Below are positions 9,351 to 19,543 of a stretch of DNA of 43,395 nucleotides, in pieces. Source of the stretch: Beijerinckiaceae bacterium (GTDB taxonomy: Bacteria > Pseudomonadota > Alphaproteobacteria > Rhizobiales > Beijerinckiaceae); NCBI GenBank assembly GCA_031291515.1, contig JARLIW010000074.1, forward strand, positions 1 through 43,395. The letters are read 5' to 3'. Numbering within the stretch: position 1 is the first letter of the stretch; every line of letters starts with the position of its first letter. A program made the position numbers and the translations under genes. Under the pieces are notes generated by a model that saw only the letters and a list, made by a program, of their open reading frames with translations, searched no databases and was not told the origin of the DNA.

Positions 9351-11828
9351 CTAAAGCGTCGGCGCGCGCCAAATTTCTTCGGCATATTCGCGGATCGTGC
9401 GATCCGAGGAGAACCAGCCCATCGAGGAAATATTGTGGATTCGGGATTTGGCCCAGCCGGCGGTGTCCGTCCACAAGGCATCGACCTTGCTTTGCGCCGC
9501 CCAATAGGCATCGAAATCCCCGGCGACCATAAACGTATCGTAACCGAGAACGGCGTCGATCAGCGGCTTGTATCGATCGCGATCGTCGGGCGAGAACATG
9601 CCGTCGTAAATGGCGTCGAGCACATTTTTGAGGCGCGGCGAGAGGGCGGCGGCATCGCGGCCGCGGAACCCCTCGGCCCGTTTCGCCGCGACTTCGGCGG
9701 TCGTCAGGCCGAATATGAAAATATTGTCGAGACCGACGGCTTCGCTGATCTCGATATTGGCGCCGTCGAGCGTGCCGATCGTCAGCGCGCCGTTCAAGGC
9801 CATCTTCATGTTGCCGGTGCCCGAGGCTTCCATGCCCGCGGTTGAAATCTGTTCGGACAGATCCGCGGCGGGAATGATGACCTCGGCGAGGCTGACGTTA
9901 TAGTTTGGAAGGAACGCGACCTTCAAACGATCGCCGATCACGGGATCGTTGTTGGCGATTTGCGCGACATCGTTGGCAAGTTTGATGATCAGCTTGGCGC
10001 GGGCATAACTCGCCGCCGCCTTGCCCGCGAAAATCTTGACGCGCGGCACGTAAGCGGCGTCAGGCTCCTGCTTGATTTCGAGATACAGCGCGGCGGTCGA
10101 GAGAATATTGAGCAGTTGACGCTTATATTCGTGGATGCGCTTGATCTGTACGTCGAACAGGGCATCCGGGCTGATCACGACGTTGAGACGGTCTTTGACG
10201 ACGCTGGCCAAAGCCTGCTTGCTGCGGCGGCGTAGCTTTGCGACACGTTCCTGGATCGCCGCATCTTCGGCGAAAGCGGCAAATCCCTTGAGCAACATCG
10301 GCTGGTCGAGAACGCGGGGTGAAAGCGTCTCGGCGAGCAGCGACGTCAGTTCCGGATTGGCCTCGTAAAGCCAACGGCGGAAGGTGATTCCATTGGTCTT
10401 GTTTGTGATCCGGCCGGGATAGATCGAGTCGAGATCGTGGAAGATCGTCTCTTTCATGAGCTTGGTGTGGAGCGCGGAGACACCGTTGATCCGTCGCGAC
10501 CCGATAAAGGCGAGATGCCCCATGCGGACGCGCTTGCCGTCGCTTTCGTCGATCAGCGAGGCGGCGGCGAGGCCGGGCTCGTCGTGGATGATCGCGCGGA
10601 CGCGTTTCATGTGCATGTAGTTGATCAGAAAGATGATCTGCATATGCCGAGGCAGCAGATCGTTCATCAGAGCGACGGGCCAAGCCTCGAGGGCTTCGGG
10701 CAGCAACGTATGATTCGTGTAATTGAGCGTCGCCGAGGTGATTTTCCACGCCTCGGTGAAATCGAACCCTTCGTCGTCGATCAAAATCCGCATCAGCTCC
10801 GCCACCGCGATCGAGGGATGCGTATCGTTCATGTGGATGGCGGCATGGTCGGCCAAGTTGGCGAGGCTCTTGTGCCGGGACAAATGACGGCGAACCAAAT
10901 CTTGCAACGACGCCGAGGTGAAGAAATATTCCTGCCGCAACCGCAACGCTTGGCCCGAGGGAGTCTCGTCGCTGGGATAAAGCACGCGGGAAATCGATTC
11001 GGCGTAGGCGCGCGCCGCGAAAGAGCCGACATGGTCACCGCGATTGAAGGCCGTGAGTTCGATCGGATCGATCGAGCGGGCGGACCATAGCCTTAAAGTA
11101 TTGGCGTGTTTGCCCTGCCAGCCGATGATGGGCGTGTCGAAGCCGGCCGCCATGACCGTCTCCCGCGGGTGCCAAATATCGCGTGGCTTGTCTTCCTCGC
11201 TCGTCACATGTTCGACGTAACCGCCGAAGTGAATGGGATAGACGACCTCCGGCCGTTCGAATTCCCATGGATTGCCGTGGCGGAGCCAGTCCTCGGGCAC
11301 TTCATGTTGCCAGCCATCCGAAATCACCTGCCGGAACAGGCCGAGATCATAACGAATGCCGTAACCGTAGGCAGGCAGGCCGACGCTCGCCATGCTCTCC
11401 ATGAAGCAGGCGGCGAGGCGGCCGAGACCGCCGTTGCCCAAGGCCGCGTCGGGTTCTTCCTGGCGAATTTCGTCGAGATCGACGCCGAGCGCCGCGAGGG
11501 CGTCGCGGGCCGTTTCGGTCAGACCGAGATTCACAAGCCCGTCGAACAAAAGTCGCCCGATCAGAAATTCCACGGAGAGATAATAGACGGTCTTTCCGTC
11601 GGCTTGATGAGTCCGGCGCGTCGCGCTCATCCAGCGATCGACGATTCGATCGCGGACGGCGAGGGCCAGGGCCACGAACCAGTCGTGTGGGCTCGCGGTC
11701 TTCGTGTCCTTGCCGACAGCGTAAATCAGCTTGGCCAGAATGGCCTCGCGAAGTTCTTCGCTGTCTTTCGGCGCGGCCCACGATTCCGGGGCCTCTTTTT
11801 TCGCGGCTTCGAACTCGGTTTTCGGCAT
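9351..11828 (-). CDS. glgP: Glycogen/starch phosphorylase
   Basis: YLSVEFLIGRLL..., NGGLGRLAACFMESMASVGLPAYGYGIRYDLGLFRQ, C-terminal PLP region EASGTGNMKMALNGALTIGTLDGANIEI; start MPKTEFEAAKK at 11828 preferred over the ORF-track start. Confidence 0.97.
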   Translation of the reverse strand: MPKTEFEAAKKEAPESWAAPKDSEELREAILAKLIYAVGKDTKTASPHDWFVALALAVRDRIVDRWMSATRRTHQADGKTVYYLSVEFLIGRLLFDGLVNLGLTETARDALAALGVDLDEIRQEEPDAALGNGGLGRLAACFMESMASVGLPAYGYGIRYDLGLFRQVISDGWQHEVPEDWLRHGNPWEFERPEVVYPIHFGGYVEHVTSEEDKPRDIWHPRETVMAAGFDTPIIGWQGKHANTLRLWSARSIDPIELTAFNRGDHVGSFAARAYAESISRVLYPSDETPSGQALRLRQEYFFTSASLQDLVRRHLSRHKSLANLADHAAIHMNDTHPSIAVAELMRILIDDEGFDFTEAWKITSATLNYTNHTLLPEALEAWPVALMNDLLPRHMQIIFLINYMHMKRVRAIIHDEPGLAAASLIDESDGKRVRMGHLAFIGSRRINGVSALHTKLMKETIFHDLDSIYPGRITNKTNGITFRRWLYEANPELTSLLAETLSPRVLDQPMLLKGFAAFAEDAAIQERVAKLRRRSKQALASVVKDRLNVVISPDALFDVQIKRIHEYKRQLLNILSTAALYLEIKQEPDAAYVPRVKIFAGKAAASYARAKLIIKLANDVAQIANNDPVIGDRLKVAFLPNYNVSLAEVIIPAADLSEQISTAGMEASGTGNMKMALNGALTIGTLDGANIEISEAVGLDNIFIFGLTTAEVAAKRAEGFRGRDAAALSPRLKNVLDAIYDGMFSPDDRDRYKPLIDAVLGYDTFMVAGDFDAYWAAQSKVDALWTDTAGWAKSRIHNISSMGWFSSDRTIREYAEEIWRAPTL

Positions 11829-12048
11829 TCTATGTTCCGTTCTTCGATCGGCTAAAGCAGCGAGAGAATCATTTTTTGCGCCAACGCCGGTACATGACCA
11901 CCTTAACAGTTGGCTCGATGTTGCGAAGACCCCCATTATTCCGGTTCGGGAAGGATATTTGATGGCGGTTCGGGGCAAACCGATAATGTCAATTGAAAAT
12001 TGCCACGATTTCGTTCATTCTTACAAAGTACCGGTCCATTGATCGGGG

Positions 12049-12480
12049 ATGATGAGGATCAAGGAACTGATCAACACAGCACTTCGTGGAACAGCCGAAC
12101 CGGCCTTCCCACCGTTGTCGGCCTCTGCAGAGTCCGCAAAGCTGACTCTCGTGCAAATCGTCACGGCCGGGCTCGACGACACCAAAGCCGATGATGTCAC
12201 GATTATCGACTTAAACGGAAAAACCAGCATTGCCGACGCGATGGTCATCGCGACGGGACGTTCCAGCGTCCATGTCGGGTCGATCGCCGATCGCGTGGTC
12301 AGGGCCTTGAAGGAAGCGGGACGAGGCGTGCCGCGCGTCGAGGGCCTGCCGGCGGGCGATTGGGTTTTGATCGACGCGGGCGATCTGATCGTCCATATCT
12401 TTCGTCCCGAGGTTCGCCAATTCTACAATCTCGAGAAGATGTGGGGCGCGGATCGGCCGTTGGAACGGCGCGCCGTTTGA
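12049..12480 (+). CDS. rsfS: Ribosomal silencing factor RsfS
   Basis: LDDTKADDVTIIDLNGKTSIADAMVIATGRSSVHVGSIADRVV...GDWVLIDAGDLIVHIFRPEVRQFYNLEKMW. Confidence 0.95.
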   Translation: MMRIKELINTALRGTAEPAFPPLSASAESAKLTLVQIVTAGLDDTKADDVTIIDLNGKTSIADAMVIATGRSSVHVGSIADRVVRALKEAGRGVPRVEGLPAGDWVLIDAGDLIVHIFRPEVRQFYNLEKMWGADRPLERRAV

Positions 12481-12489
12481 GTTGAGGCG

Positions 12490-12972
12490 ATGCTGCGGGT
12501 CGTCCTGATCTGCGTCGGCCGCGCCAAGGCCGGGGCCGAACGAGATCTCGCGGCGCGTTACATCGAGAGAGCCAAGCTTGCCGGTCGCGGGGCCGGGCTC
12601 GTCGTCGAGCTGCGCGAAATCGACGAAGGCCGGGCGCGCCGACCCGAAGACCGCAAGAGCGAGGAAGCCAAGGCCATCGCCGCGCAGATCGAGCCCGGCG
12701 GTTTGGTCGTGGCGCTCGACGAAACTGGCAAAGCTGCCGACAGCGTCCATTTTGCGAATCTGATCGGCGCCGCGCGCGACGAGGGCGCGCCGGGTTTCAC
12801 TCTGGTCATCGGCGGCCCGGATGGCCTCGACCCCGCTTGGCGCCGGACCGTGGCGCATGTCATCGCTTTCGGCGCCATGACGTGGCCGCACCAACTCGTG
12901 CGAATCATGGCGGCCGAACAAATTTATCGCGCGGTGACGATCCTCAGCGGTCATCCTTACCATCGGGCATGA
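12490..12972 (+). CDS. rlmH: 23S rRNA (pseudouridine1915-N3)-methyltransferase RlmH
   Basis: LVVALDETGKAADSVHFANLIG...FTLVIGGPDGLDPAWRR...MTWPHQLVRIMAAEQIYRAVTILSGHPYHRA. Confidence 0.96.
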   Translation: MLRVVLICVGRAKAGAERDLAARYIERAKLAGRGAGLVVELREIDEGRARRPEDRKSEEAKAIAAQIEPGGLVVALDETGKAADSVHFANLIGAARDEGAPGFTLVIGGPDGLDPAWRRTVAHVIAFGAMTWPHQLVRIMAAEQIYRAVTILSGHPYHRA

Positions 12973-13038
12973 CCAACTCATCGTTTCTTAAGCGCCATTT
13001 GCGTGAATGGGCGGCTTGATCCGCGAGAGGAAAAATAG

Positions 13039-14415
13039 ATGCGGAAGCCCGGCGGGAGGTGGCCAATCATATTATCCGCGCGCCGTTCGGTGTTGTCCTG
13101 GCTTGTGGCGGTCCCATTGCTGGCTGTTGCCGGGCCGCCGCTTCCCATGTCGTACGCCCAGCAGGCCGCGCCCGTGGTGGCCCCTTCGGTTGGGGACAGC
13201 CAGTCTCGGCTCAAGAGCACGCAAGAATCGTTGGAGGTCTCGGCCGGCCGACGCAAGGCGATCGAGGCCGAGATCGACGGGATCAAGGACGATCACGTCA
13301 AATTGACCACAACGCTGATCGAAGCCACGAAACATGTCAGCGAGGACGAGCAGAAGATCGGCGACAGCCAGGCCCGCCTCGATAAGCTGAGCGGCGACGA
13401 GGCCGCGGTGAAACACTCGCTCGAGGGCCGGCGCGCGGTCATCGCGGAAGTTTTAGCCTCTCTCCAGAGAATGGGCCGCAAGCCCCCGCCCGCGTTGCTG
13501 GTCGATCCCAGCGATATTCTCAAAGCCATCCGGACGTCGATGCTGCTGGGCGCGGTGGTTCCCGGCATGAGAGCGCAAATCGATGTATTAATTGGCGATT
13601 TGACTGAATTGGCGCGAGTCCGCGCCGCGATCGAGGCGGAACGGCAAACCTTGACCGCCGATCTTTCGAGCATCCAATCCGAACGTCAGCGACTCAGCGC
13701 CTTGGTCGAGGCCCGTCAAGCCGCGCTCGGTAAAGCTCAAGATGCGCTCGAAGCGGAACGCAGTCACGCCCAAGCCTTGGCGGAGCAAGCCACCACGCTC
13801 AAGGAGCTGATCGCCCGGATGGAATCCGGGAGCAAGCCGGCCGCGGACGCGGCGGAGGCGGCCCGCAAGGCGGATGCTCAGCGCCAAAGCGTCGCGGCCC
13901 TGTCGCCAGATCCTTCATTGCGCGGCACCACCGCCCCGTTCAAGGATTCCGCCCGTCTCGCCCCGGCCGCCGCCTTCGCGAGCCTGAAAGGCCAGATTCC
14001 GCTACCGGTTAGCGGGACGGTCCTGAGGGGCTTTGGAAGCCCTGACGGGTTTGGCGGCGCCGGAAAGGGCACGTCTTTCAAAACCGGGGCCGGCGCCATC
14101 GTCGCTTCGCCGAGCGATGGTTGGATCGCCTATGCCGGCCCCTACCGCAGTTTTGGCCAACTGTTGATCATTAATGCGGGAAGTGGCTACTATATAGTCC
14201 TTGCCGGTATGGATCGGATCAACGTAGATTTGGGTCAATTCGTTTTGGCGGGCGAGCCAGTTGCCGTGATGGGCGACGGTTCGGTCAAGACGGCTGCCTC
14301 CGTGGCCCTCGGAGCGGCTCAACCAGTGCTCTACGTCGAGTTTCGTAAAGACGGGGCGACTATCGATCCGGGCCCATGGTGGGCTAAACCGGAGCTTCAA
14401 AAGGTTCGCGGATAA
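13039..14415 (+). CDS. EnvC-like murein hydrolase activator / M23-like protein
   Basis: N-terminal signal and long coiled coil, C-terminal LytM-like region (IPLPVSGTVLRGFGSPDGFGGAGKGTSFKTGAGAIVASPSDGWIAYAGPYRSFGQLLIINAGSGYYIVLAGM). Confidence 0.88.
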   Translation: MRKPGGRWPIILSARRSVLSWLVAVPLLAVAGPPLPMSYAQQAAPVVAPSVGDSQSRLKSTQESLEVSAGRRKAIEAEIDGIKDDHVKLTTTLIEATKHVSEDEQKIGDSQARLDKLSGDEAAVKHSLEGRRAVIAEVLASLQRMGRKPPPALLVDPSDILKAIRTSMLLGAVVPGMRAQIDVLIGDLTELARVRAAIEAERQTLTADLSSIQSERQRLSALVEARQAALGKAQDALEAERSHAQALAEQATTLKELIARMESGSKPAADAAEAARKADAQRQSVAALSPDPSLRGTTAPFKDSARLAPAAAFASLKGQIPLPVSGTVLRGFGSPDGFGGAGKGTSFKTGAGAIVASPSDGWIAYAGPYRSFGQLLIINAGSGYYIVLAGMDRINVDLGQFVLAGEPVAVMGDGSVKTAASVALGAAQPVLYVEFRKDGATIDPGPWWAKPELQKVRG

Positions 14416-15839
14416 TGCGCAAAGTTTCGCTTGTGGTATTGGGTGCGGTCTTGGGAGCGGCCACGGTCTCGCTCGGAACGCAATCGAGGTTTTTATCGTC
14501 GCTTCCCGCAAGTGCCGCGTCTTCCGATACGTACCGGAGCCTGAATCTTTTCGGAGACGTATTCGAGAAGGTCCGCACCGATTATGTTGAAAAGCCCGAC
14601 GACCAAAAGCTGGCGGAGGCGGCGATCAACGGCATGTTGACGTCGCTCGACCCGCATTCGAGCTATATGGACGCGAAAAGCTTCCGCGACATGCAAGTTC
14701 AGACCCGCGGCGAGTTTGGCGGCCTCGGGATCGAAGTGACGCAGGACGACGGTGCCATCAAGGTGGTGACCCCCATCGATGACACGCCAGCATCGAAGGC
14801 GGGGATTCTCTCCGGCGACGTCATTACCGCGATCGACGGCGAGAACGTTTCCGGCCTGTCGCTGAACCAGGCGGTGGACAAGATGCGCGGCGCGGTCAAT
14901 ACGGCCGTCACCCTCAAAATCCAGCGCGGCACCGGCAAGGATCCGTTCGACGTCAAGCTGACCCGGGCCGTGATCACCATCAAATCCGTCCGTAATAAAA
15001 TCGATGGCGACGATATCGGCTATATCCGCATCACCCAATTCAACGAACAGACGTTCGACGGGGTGAAGGAAGCAATCGAAAAGTTCAATAAGGAAATTCC
15101 GGCCGACAAGTTCAAAGGCTATGTCGTCGATCTCCGGAACAATCCGGGCGGCTTGCTGGATCAATCCATCGCGGTGTCGAATGCTTTCCTCGACCACGGC
15201 GAGATCGTTTCGACGCGGGGCCGCAACGCCGACGAGACGCAACGGTATAATGCGCGGCCCGGCGACATTTCGAAGGGTCGGCCGCTGGTCATTCTCATCA
15301 ACGGCGGCTCCGCATCCGCATCCGAAATCGTCGCCGGCGCGCTTCAGGACCATAAACGCGCGACGATCCTTGGAACGCGCTCCTTCGGCAAGGGATCGGT
15401 GCAGACGATCATTCCGCTCGGCCAGAACAATGGGGCCGTCCGCCTGACGACGGCGCGCTATTACACGCCATCGGGCCGCTCGATCCAAGCCAAGGGCATC
15501 GAGCCGGATGTCGAAGTGCAGGAAGATATTCCGGCGGAATTGAAGGGCAAGGACGACACGAAGGGCGAGGCCTCGTTGAAGGGGCATCTGACGAATGGCC
15601 CAGAGGAGCATGGATCCAGCGCCTATGTCCCGGCGGATCCAAAGAAAGATACGCAATTGATCGCCGCGGAGGATCTGCTGCGCGGGGTCAAGAAGGCGGC
15701 GGTGACGAATCCCGCGCCCGCGGTCCCGACTTCAGCTCCGACGGCTCCGACCCCCGCGCCGGCTGTTCCGGCGCCGGGGGCGACACCCTCTGCCCCGGAC
15801 ACTCCCGCGCCGGCTCCTCCGGCGAAAATCGAAAAATAA
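14415..15839 (+). CDS. ctpA: S41-family C-terminal processing protease
   Basis: PDZ domain and S41 motifs (GYVVDLRNNPGGLLDQSIAVSNAFLDHGEIV..., LINGGSASASEIVAGALQDHKRATILGTRSFGKGSVQTI); TAATG overlap with envC-like gene. Confidence 0.96.
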   Translation: MRKVSLVVLGAVLGAATVSLGTQSRFLSSLPASAASSDTYRSLNLFGDVFEKVRTDYVEKPDDQKLAEAAINGMLTSLDPHSSYMDAKSFRDMQVQTRGEFGGLGIEVTQDDGAIKVVTPIDDTPASKAGILSGDVITAIDGENVSGLSLNQAVDKMRGAVNTAVTLKIQRGTGKDPFDVKLTRAVITIKSVRNKIDGDDIGYIRITQFNEQTFDGVKEAIEKFNKEIPADKFKGYVVDLRNNPGGLLDQSIAVSNAFLDHGEIVSTRGRNADETQRYNARPGDISKGRPLVILINGGSASASEIVAGALQDHKRATILGTRSFGKGSVQTIIPLGQNNGAVRLTTARYYTPSGRSIQAKGIEPDVEVQEDIPAELKGKDDTKGEASLKGHLTNGPEEHGSSAYVPADPKKDTQLIAAEDLLRGVKKAAVTNPAPAVPTSAPTAPTPAPAVPAPGATPSAPDTPAPAPPAKIEK

Positions 15840-15872
15840 CGGCGTAGACCACACAAAAGGGTACCTATCTCT

Positions 15873-15912
15873 AACGGCCCGGCGCACTTTATAGTTTGCG
15901 CTGGGCCGTTTT
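15873..15912 (+). terminator. Rho-independent terminator downstream of ctpA
   Basis: AACGGCCCGGCGCA-ctttatagtt-TGCGCTGGGCCGTT followed by TT; 14-bp stem with one imperfect pair. Confidence 0.8.
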
Positions 15913-15924
15913 CGATTCGCGCTC

Positions 15925-17160
15925 ATGTCGGCAAAAGGATGGCGGGCTTGCAAGGACCAGCTCATGGCAGGCGATGACCTAAATGAACCTTTGGGAAGGA
16001 TAAAGCCTCGTCCCGATGGACTGCGGCGTCGAAAAGCTGCGTTATTCTCGACTGCTTGCCTTGCCATGGCGGTTCTCGGCGCCGGCGTTTTTTTGGTGGC
16101 CAAAAACCCGAGGGCAGGCGAACCTTTCGCGATTGCGACCATTGCGCCGCTCCCAAAACGCTTGGAATCGCCAGCGGCCGGCACGCTCAAATCCTCCACC
16201 GCGCCCGCCGCGGAAACGACAAACGGGACGCTTGAAAACGGCGTCACCGTGGTGCGGGCCAGTCCGGGGACCGCCCCCCACGTCAATGGTCCTTTGATCA
16301 TCAAGGTACCCGATGCTTTGGGTGTGAGCGAGGTCGCTGCGGCCGATCCCCATCTTATCGAAATGACGCACTATGGGCCTTTGCCCAAAATTGGCGCGGA
16401 TGGCGCCCGTCCGTCCGATCTTTATGCGCGACCTCTCGTTTTTAGCGGGACGATCCGGCCAGGCGCGCCCCGGATCGCGATCTATATCGGTGGCCTCGGC
16501 CTCAGCGCGGATGCAACGCGCGAGGCGATCGGCACTATGCCGGCCGCGGTTTCCTTGGCCTTCGCGCCGTACGCCGTTCATTTGGAGGACGATGTCAAAC
16601 GCGCCAAGGCGGCGGGACACGAGGCGCTTCTCCAAATCCCCATGGAGGCTTTTGGCGATCAACGCGATCAGCCCGGCCCCCACACGCTTCGCACGGATAT
16701 GCCCCGCGCCGGGATGATCGATGATCTCCATTGGCTGATGAGCCGGATGACGGGATATGCGGGCGTCACCAATTTCCTCGGGGGTAAGTTCACGGCCGAT
16801 CAGGCCGCGATGACCGCCATGCTTCAAGAGACCGGCAGCCGGGGGCTTCTTTACATCGACGACGGAACGTCGAAGCGGAGCTTGGGAGCCCTTCTCGCGC
16901 CGCAGCTTGGCGTGCCCGCGGCGAGGGTCGATATCGTCCTTGACGCCGCGCCGGACCCCGCGGCTTTGCGCGCCGCCTTGGTGAAGCTCGAGGCGATTGC
17001 GCGCGCCAAGGGCACCGCGATCGGCATGGCGAGCGATCTCCCGGCCAATTTGGGCGCTATCGCGAGTTTTGCCGCGACGCTCGAGGCCAAGGGGATTGCG
17101 CTGGTGCCGATCACGTCGGTCGCGAGCACCAATCCCGCCAATGTGGCTGTCGCGCCATGA
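15925..17160 (+). CDS. Divergent polysaccharide deacetylase family protein (YibQ/DUF610-like)
   Basis: [63 protein letters not shown]...[43 protein letters not shown]. Confidence 0.9.
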   Translation: MSAKGWRACKDQLMAGDDLNEPLGRIKPRPDGLRRRKAALFSTACLAMAVLGAGVFLVAKNPRAGEPFAIATIAPLPKRLESPAAGTLKSSTAPAAETTNGTLENGVTVVRASPGTAPHVNGPLIIKVPDALGVSEVAAADPHLIEMTHYGPLPKIGADGARPSDLYARPLVFSGTIRPGAPRIAIYIGGLGLSADATREAIGTMPAAVSLAFAPYAVHLEDDVKRAKAAGHEALLQIPMEAFGDQRDQPGPHTLRTDMPRAGMIDDLHWLMSRMTGYAGVTNFLGGKFTADQAAMTAMLQETGSRGLLYIDDGTSKRSLGALLAPQLGVPAARVDIVLDAAPDPAALRAALVKLEAIARAKGTAIGMASDLPANLGAIASFAATLEAKGIALVPITSVASTNPANVAVAP

Positions 17161-17675
17161 GCAATATTGGGTATTCCGATACCAATAATTACCGGCCCTG
17201 CGTCGGCATCATGTTGCTTAACAAGCAAGGCTTGGTCTTCGTCGGCCAGCGGAAGGCAAAGAGACTCGCGGAAGGATTCACCAACGGGCATCTCTGGCAG
17301 ATGCCTCAGGGTGGGATTGATCCGGGGGAGATGCCCTATAAGGCGGCTTTACGCGAGCTCGCCGAAGAGACAAATGTCACCTCCGTTTCCCTCTTAGCCG
17401 AGGCGCCGGAATGGTACAGCTACGATCTGCCGGTCGATGTTACCAAAAAGTCCTGGCGGGGCCGCTATCTCGGGCAACGCCAAAAATGGTTCGCTCTGCG
17501 CTTTGAGGGCGACGACAGCGAGATCAACGTCACGGCCCCCGCGGGCGGCTTCCGTCCCGAGTTCGAGACGTGGCGCTGGGAGCGAATGGAAAATCTCCCG
17601 AATCTGATCATCCCGTTCAAACGCCCGGTCTATGAGAATGTCGTGCGCGTTTTCTCGAAATTCGCGGCGGCATAG
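17157..17675 (+). CDS. rppH: RNA pyrophosphohydrolase (Nudix)
   Basis: [22 protein letters not shown]...[31 protein letters not shown] (Nudix box); ATGA overlap with previous gene. Confidence 0.95.
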   Translation: MSNIGYSDTNNYRPCVGIMLLNKQGLVFVGQRKAKRLAEGFTNGHLWQMPQGGIDPGEMPYKAALRELAEETNVTSVSLLAEAPEWYSYDLPVDVTKKSWRGRYLGQRQKWFALRFEGDDSEINVTAPAGGFRPEFETWRWERMENLPNLIIPFKRPVYENVVRVFSKFAAA

Positions 17676-18210
17676 ATTTCGTCGGCGACGACTTTTGCGA
17701 TGCGGCCCTCTGTATCAGGTACGAAATCAAAACCGCGACTTTTGCCCGACCGTTGACGCGAGACGATTTGTGACGGCTAATGCGCGCATGCCGAGCCCGA
17801 ACCACGTCCGCTGCTTCGATCGCCGGCGCGGCACGCGTCCGCATTGAAATTCGAAAATTCAATGGGATCGTTCCAGGTCAGCGGCCCTGGCATCGCGAGC
17901 CGAGACACTAAAATATTTCGAAATGGGGTCGCTCGTAAACATCACAAAATTTTTCGGTGATGTACGAAAGTAAAATCACGCGATCGGGCGGCGTCTTTAC
18001 AAGATACGGTTTGCGACGCCCAATACGCGAGTGCTGGCCGCAACGACATCGTTGCTTACGACGATCCCAATTGAAGACGACGTCATGAAAATATTCGCGG
18101 TGCCTTAGATGCCCGCGTCTAGATATACAACCATGCTTGATCGTCGTTGACAGAAACGGAGCCTATTCGTTCTCGCCCTCCCCGATACAAAACAAAAGAT
18201 TGGATCATGC
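17676..18210. promoter_or_regulatory. Non-coding region upstream of the phage block with several inverted repeats (putative late control region)
   Basis: No credible ORF; inverted repeats at 17842-17864 (CATTGAA...TTCAATG), 17940-17962 (CATCAC...GTGATG), 17990-18020 (GGCGTC...GACGCC). Confidence 0.35.
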
Positions 18211-19518
18211 ATGGTCTCATTCAGCCCTGGGCAGGAGGCGGCGCGGCGGCTCATGGAGGGGCCGCAGCGTTACACATGCTTAGCGGGTGGCACGCGGTCG
18301 GGTAAAACGTTCATGATCGTTCGCGCCATTGTCGAACGCGCGATGGCGGCGGATGATTCGCGTCACGCGATTCTCCGATTTCATGCAAACGCGGCGCGCG
18401 CTTCGATCGCGCTCGATACATTGCCCACGGTCATGCGTCTCTGCTTTCCCGGTGTCAAACTCAAGGAATCCCGTCAAGACGGCTATTTTCAGCTTCCCAA
18501 CGGCTCTCGTATCCTAATTGGCGGACTCGACGACAAGGACCGGGTCGAAAAAATCCTTGGGTTGGAATATGCGACGATCTTTCTCAACGAGGCTTCTCAA
18601 ATTCCTTATTCGTCGGCGCTTGTCGCTTTCACGCGGCTAGCGCAAGTCGTTCCGGGCATTCCGCAGCGGGCCTATGTCGATCTCAATCCGACGAGCAAAC
18701 TTCATTGGACCAATATCTTGTTCGGAGACAAACGAGATCCCGTCTCGATGCAACCTCTTCCAGACCCCGACGTCTATGCCCGCGCCTTTATTAACCCAGA
18801 GGATAATGCGGCAAATCTATCGGTCGCTTTTCTCGAGAGCCTTGCCAACCTGCCGGAACGACAACGAAAGCGCTTCTTTGAGGGTGTCTATGTCGATGCC
18901 GTCGATGACGCGCTTTGGAGCTACGATATTATCGAAAAGAACCGCCGGCCTCCCGCGGATATTCCGGTCGAGCGCCGAACCGCGGTTGTCGTCGCGCTCG
19001 ATCCCTCCGGGGCCGCCGGTCAAGATGATTTAGGATCGGATGAAATCGGGATCATCGTCGCCGCGCGCGGCGAGGATGGGGATTGTTACATCATCGCCGA
19101 TCGCTCCTGCCGGGATTCTCCGGCGGGATGGGGTCGGCGCGCGGTCACCGCATATCACGAATATCGCGCCGATTGCGTCATCGCGGAATCCAATTTCGGC
19201 GGCGAAATGGTGCGCGCAACCATTCAAGCCGCCGATCGCAACGTTCCCGTTCGTCTCGTCGTTGCGAGCCGGGGAAAGGCGGTACGGGCAGAGCCGGTAT
19301 CGGTCCGCTACGCGCTTGGCCAGGTCCATCATGTCCAGCGATTTGCAAAGCTCGAGGACCAGCTCTGCGCCTTTTCCGCGTCCGGTTACGCCGGCCAGGG
19401 AAGCCCCGACCATGCCGACGCGGCAATTTGGGCTCTCACCTATCTCTTCGGCGGCGACGACGGCACTGGCATTATCGAATTTTACCGCCGCGAAGCTCAC
19501 GACAAATCCAACGCTTGA
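18211..19518 (+). CDS. Phage terminase large subunit
   Basis: Walker A TCLAGGTRSGKTFMIVRAIV; Walker B-like YATIFLNEASQI; nuclease region VVVALDPSGAAGQDDLGSDEIGIIV...DADAAIWALTYLFGG-type C-terminus. Confidence 0.92.
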   Translation: MVSFSPGQEAARRLMEGPQRYTCLAGGTRSGKTFMIVRAIVERAMAADDSRHAILRFHANAARASIALDTLPTVMRLCFPGVKLKESRQDGYFQLPNGSRILIGGLDDKDRVEKILGLEYATIFLNEASQIPYSSALVAFTRLAQVVPGIPQRAYVDLNPTSKLHWTNILFGDKRDPVSMQPLPDPDVYARAFINPEDNAANLSVAFLESLANLPERQRKRFFEGVYVDAVDDALWSYDIIEKNRRPPADIPVERRTAVVVALDPSGAAGQDDLGSDEIGIIVAARGEDGDCYIIADRSCRDSPAGWGRRAVTAYHEYRADCVIAESNFGGEMVRATIQAADRNVPVRLVVASRGKAVRAEPVSVRYALGQVHHVQRFAKLEDQLCAFSASGYAGQGSPDHADAAIWALTYLFGGDDGTGIIEFYRREAHDKSNA

Positions 19519-19543
19519 TCGAAAAGCAGGAAGGCCTCAAACC

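Noticed and set aside
14493-15656. 387-aa minus-strand ORF opposite ctpA
   Set aside because: Antisense shadow of a motif-complete S41 protease.
18147-18175. TTGACA as -35 box of a terL promoter
   Set aside because: No convincing -10 hexamer at proper spacing; not supported enough to annotate.
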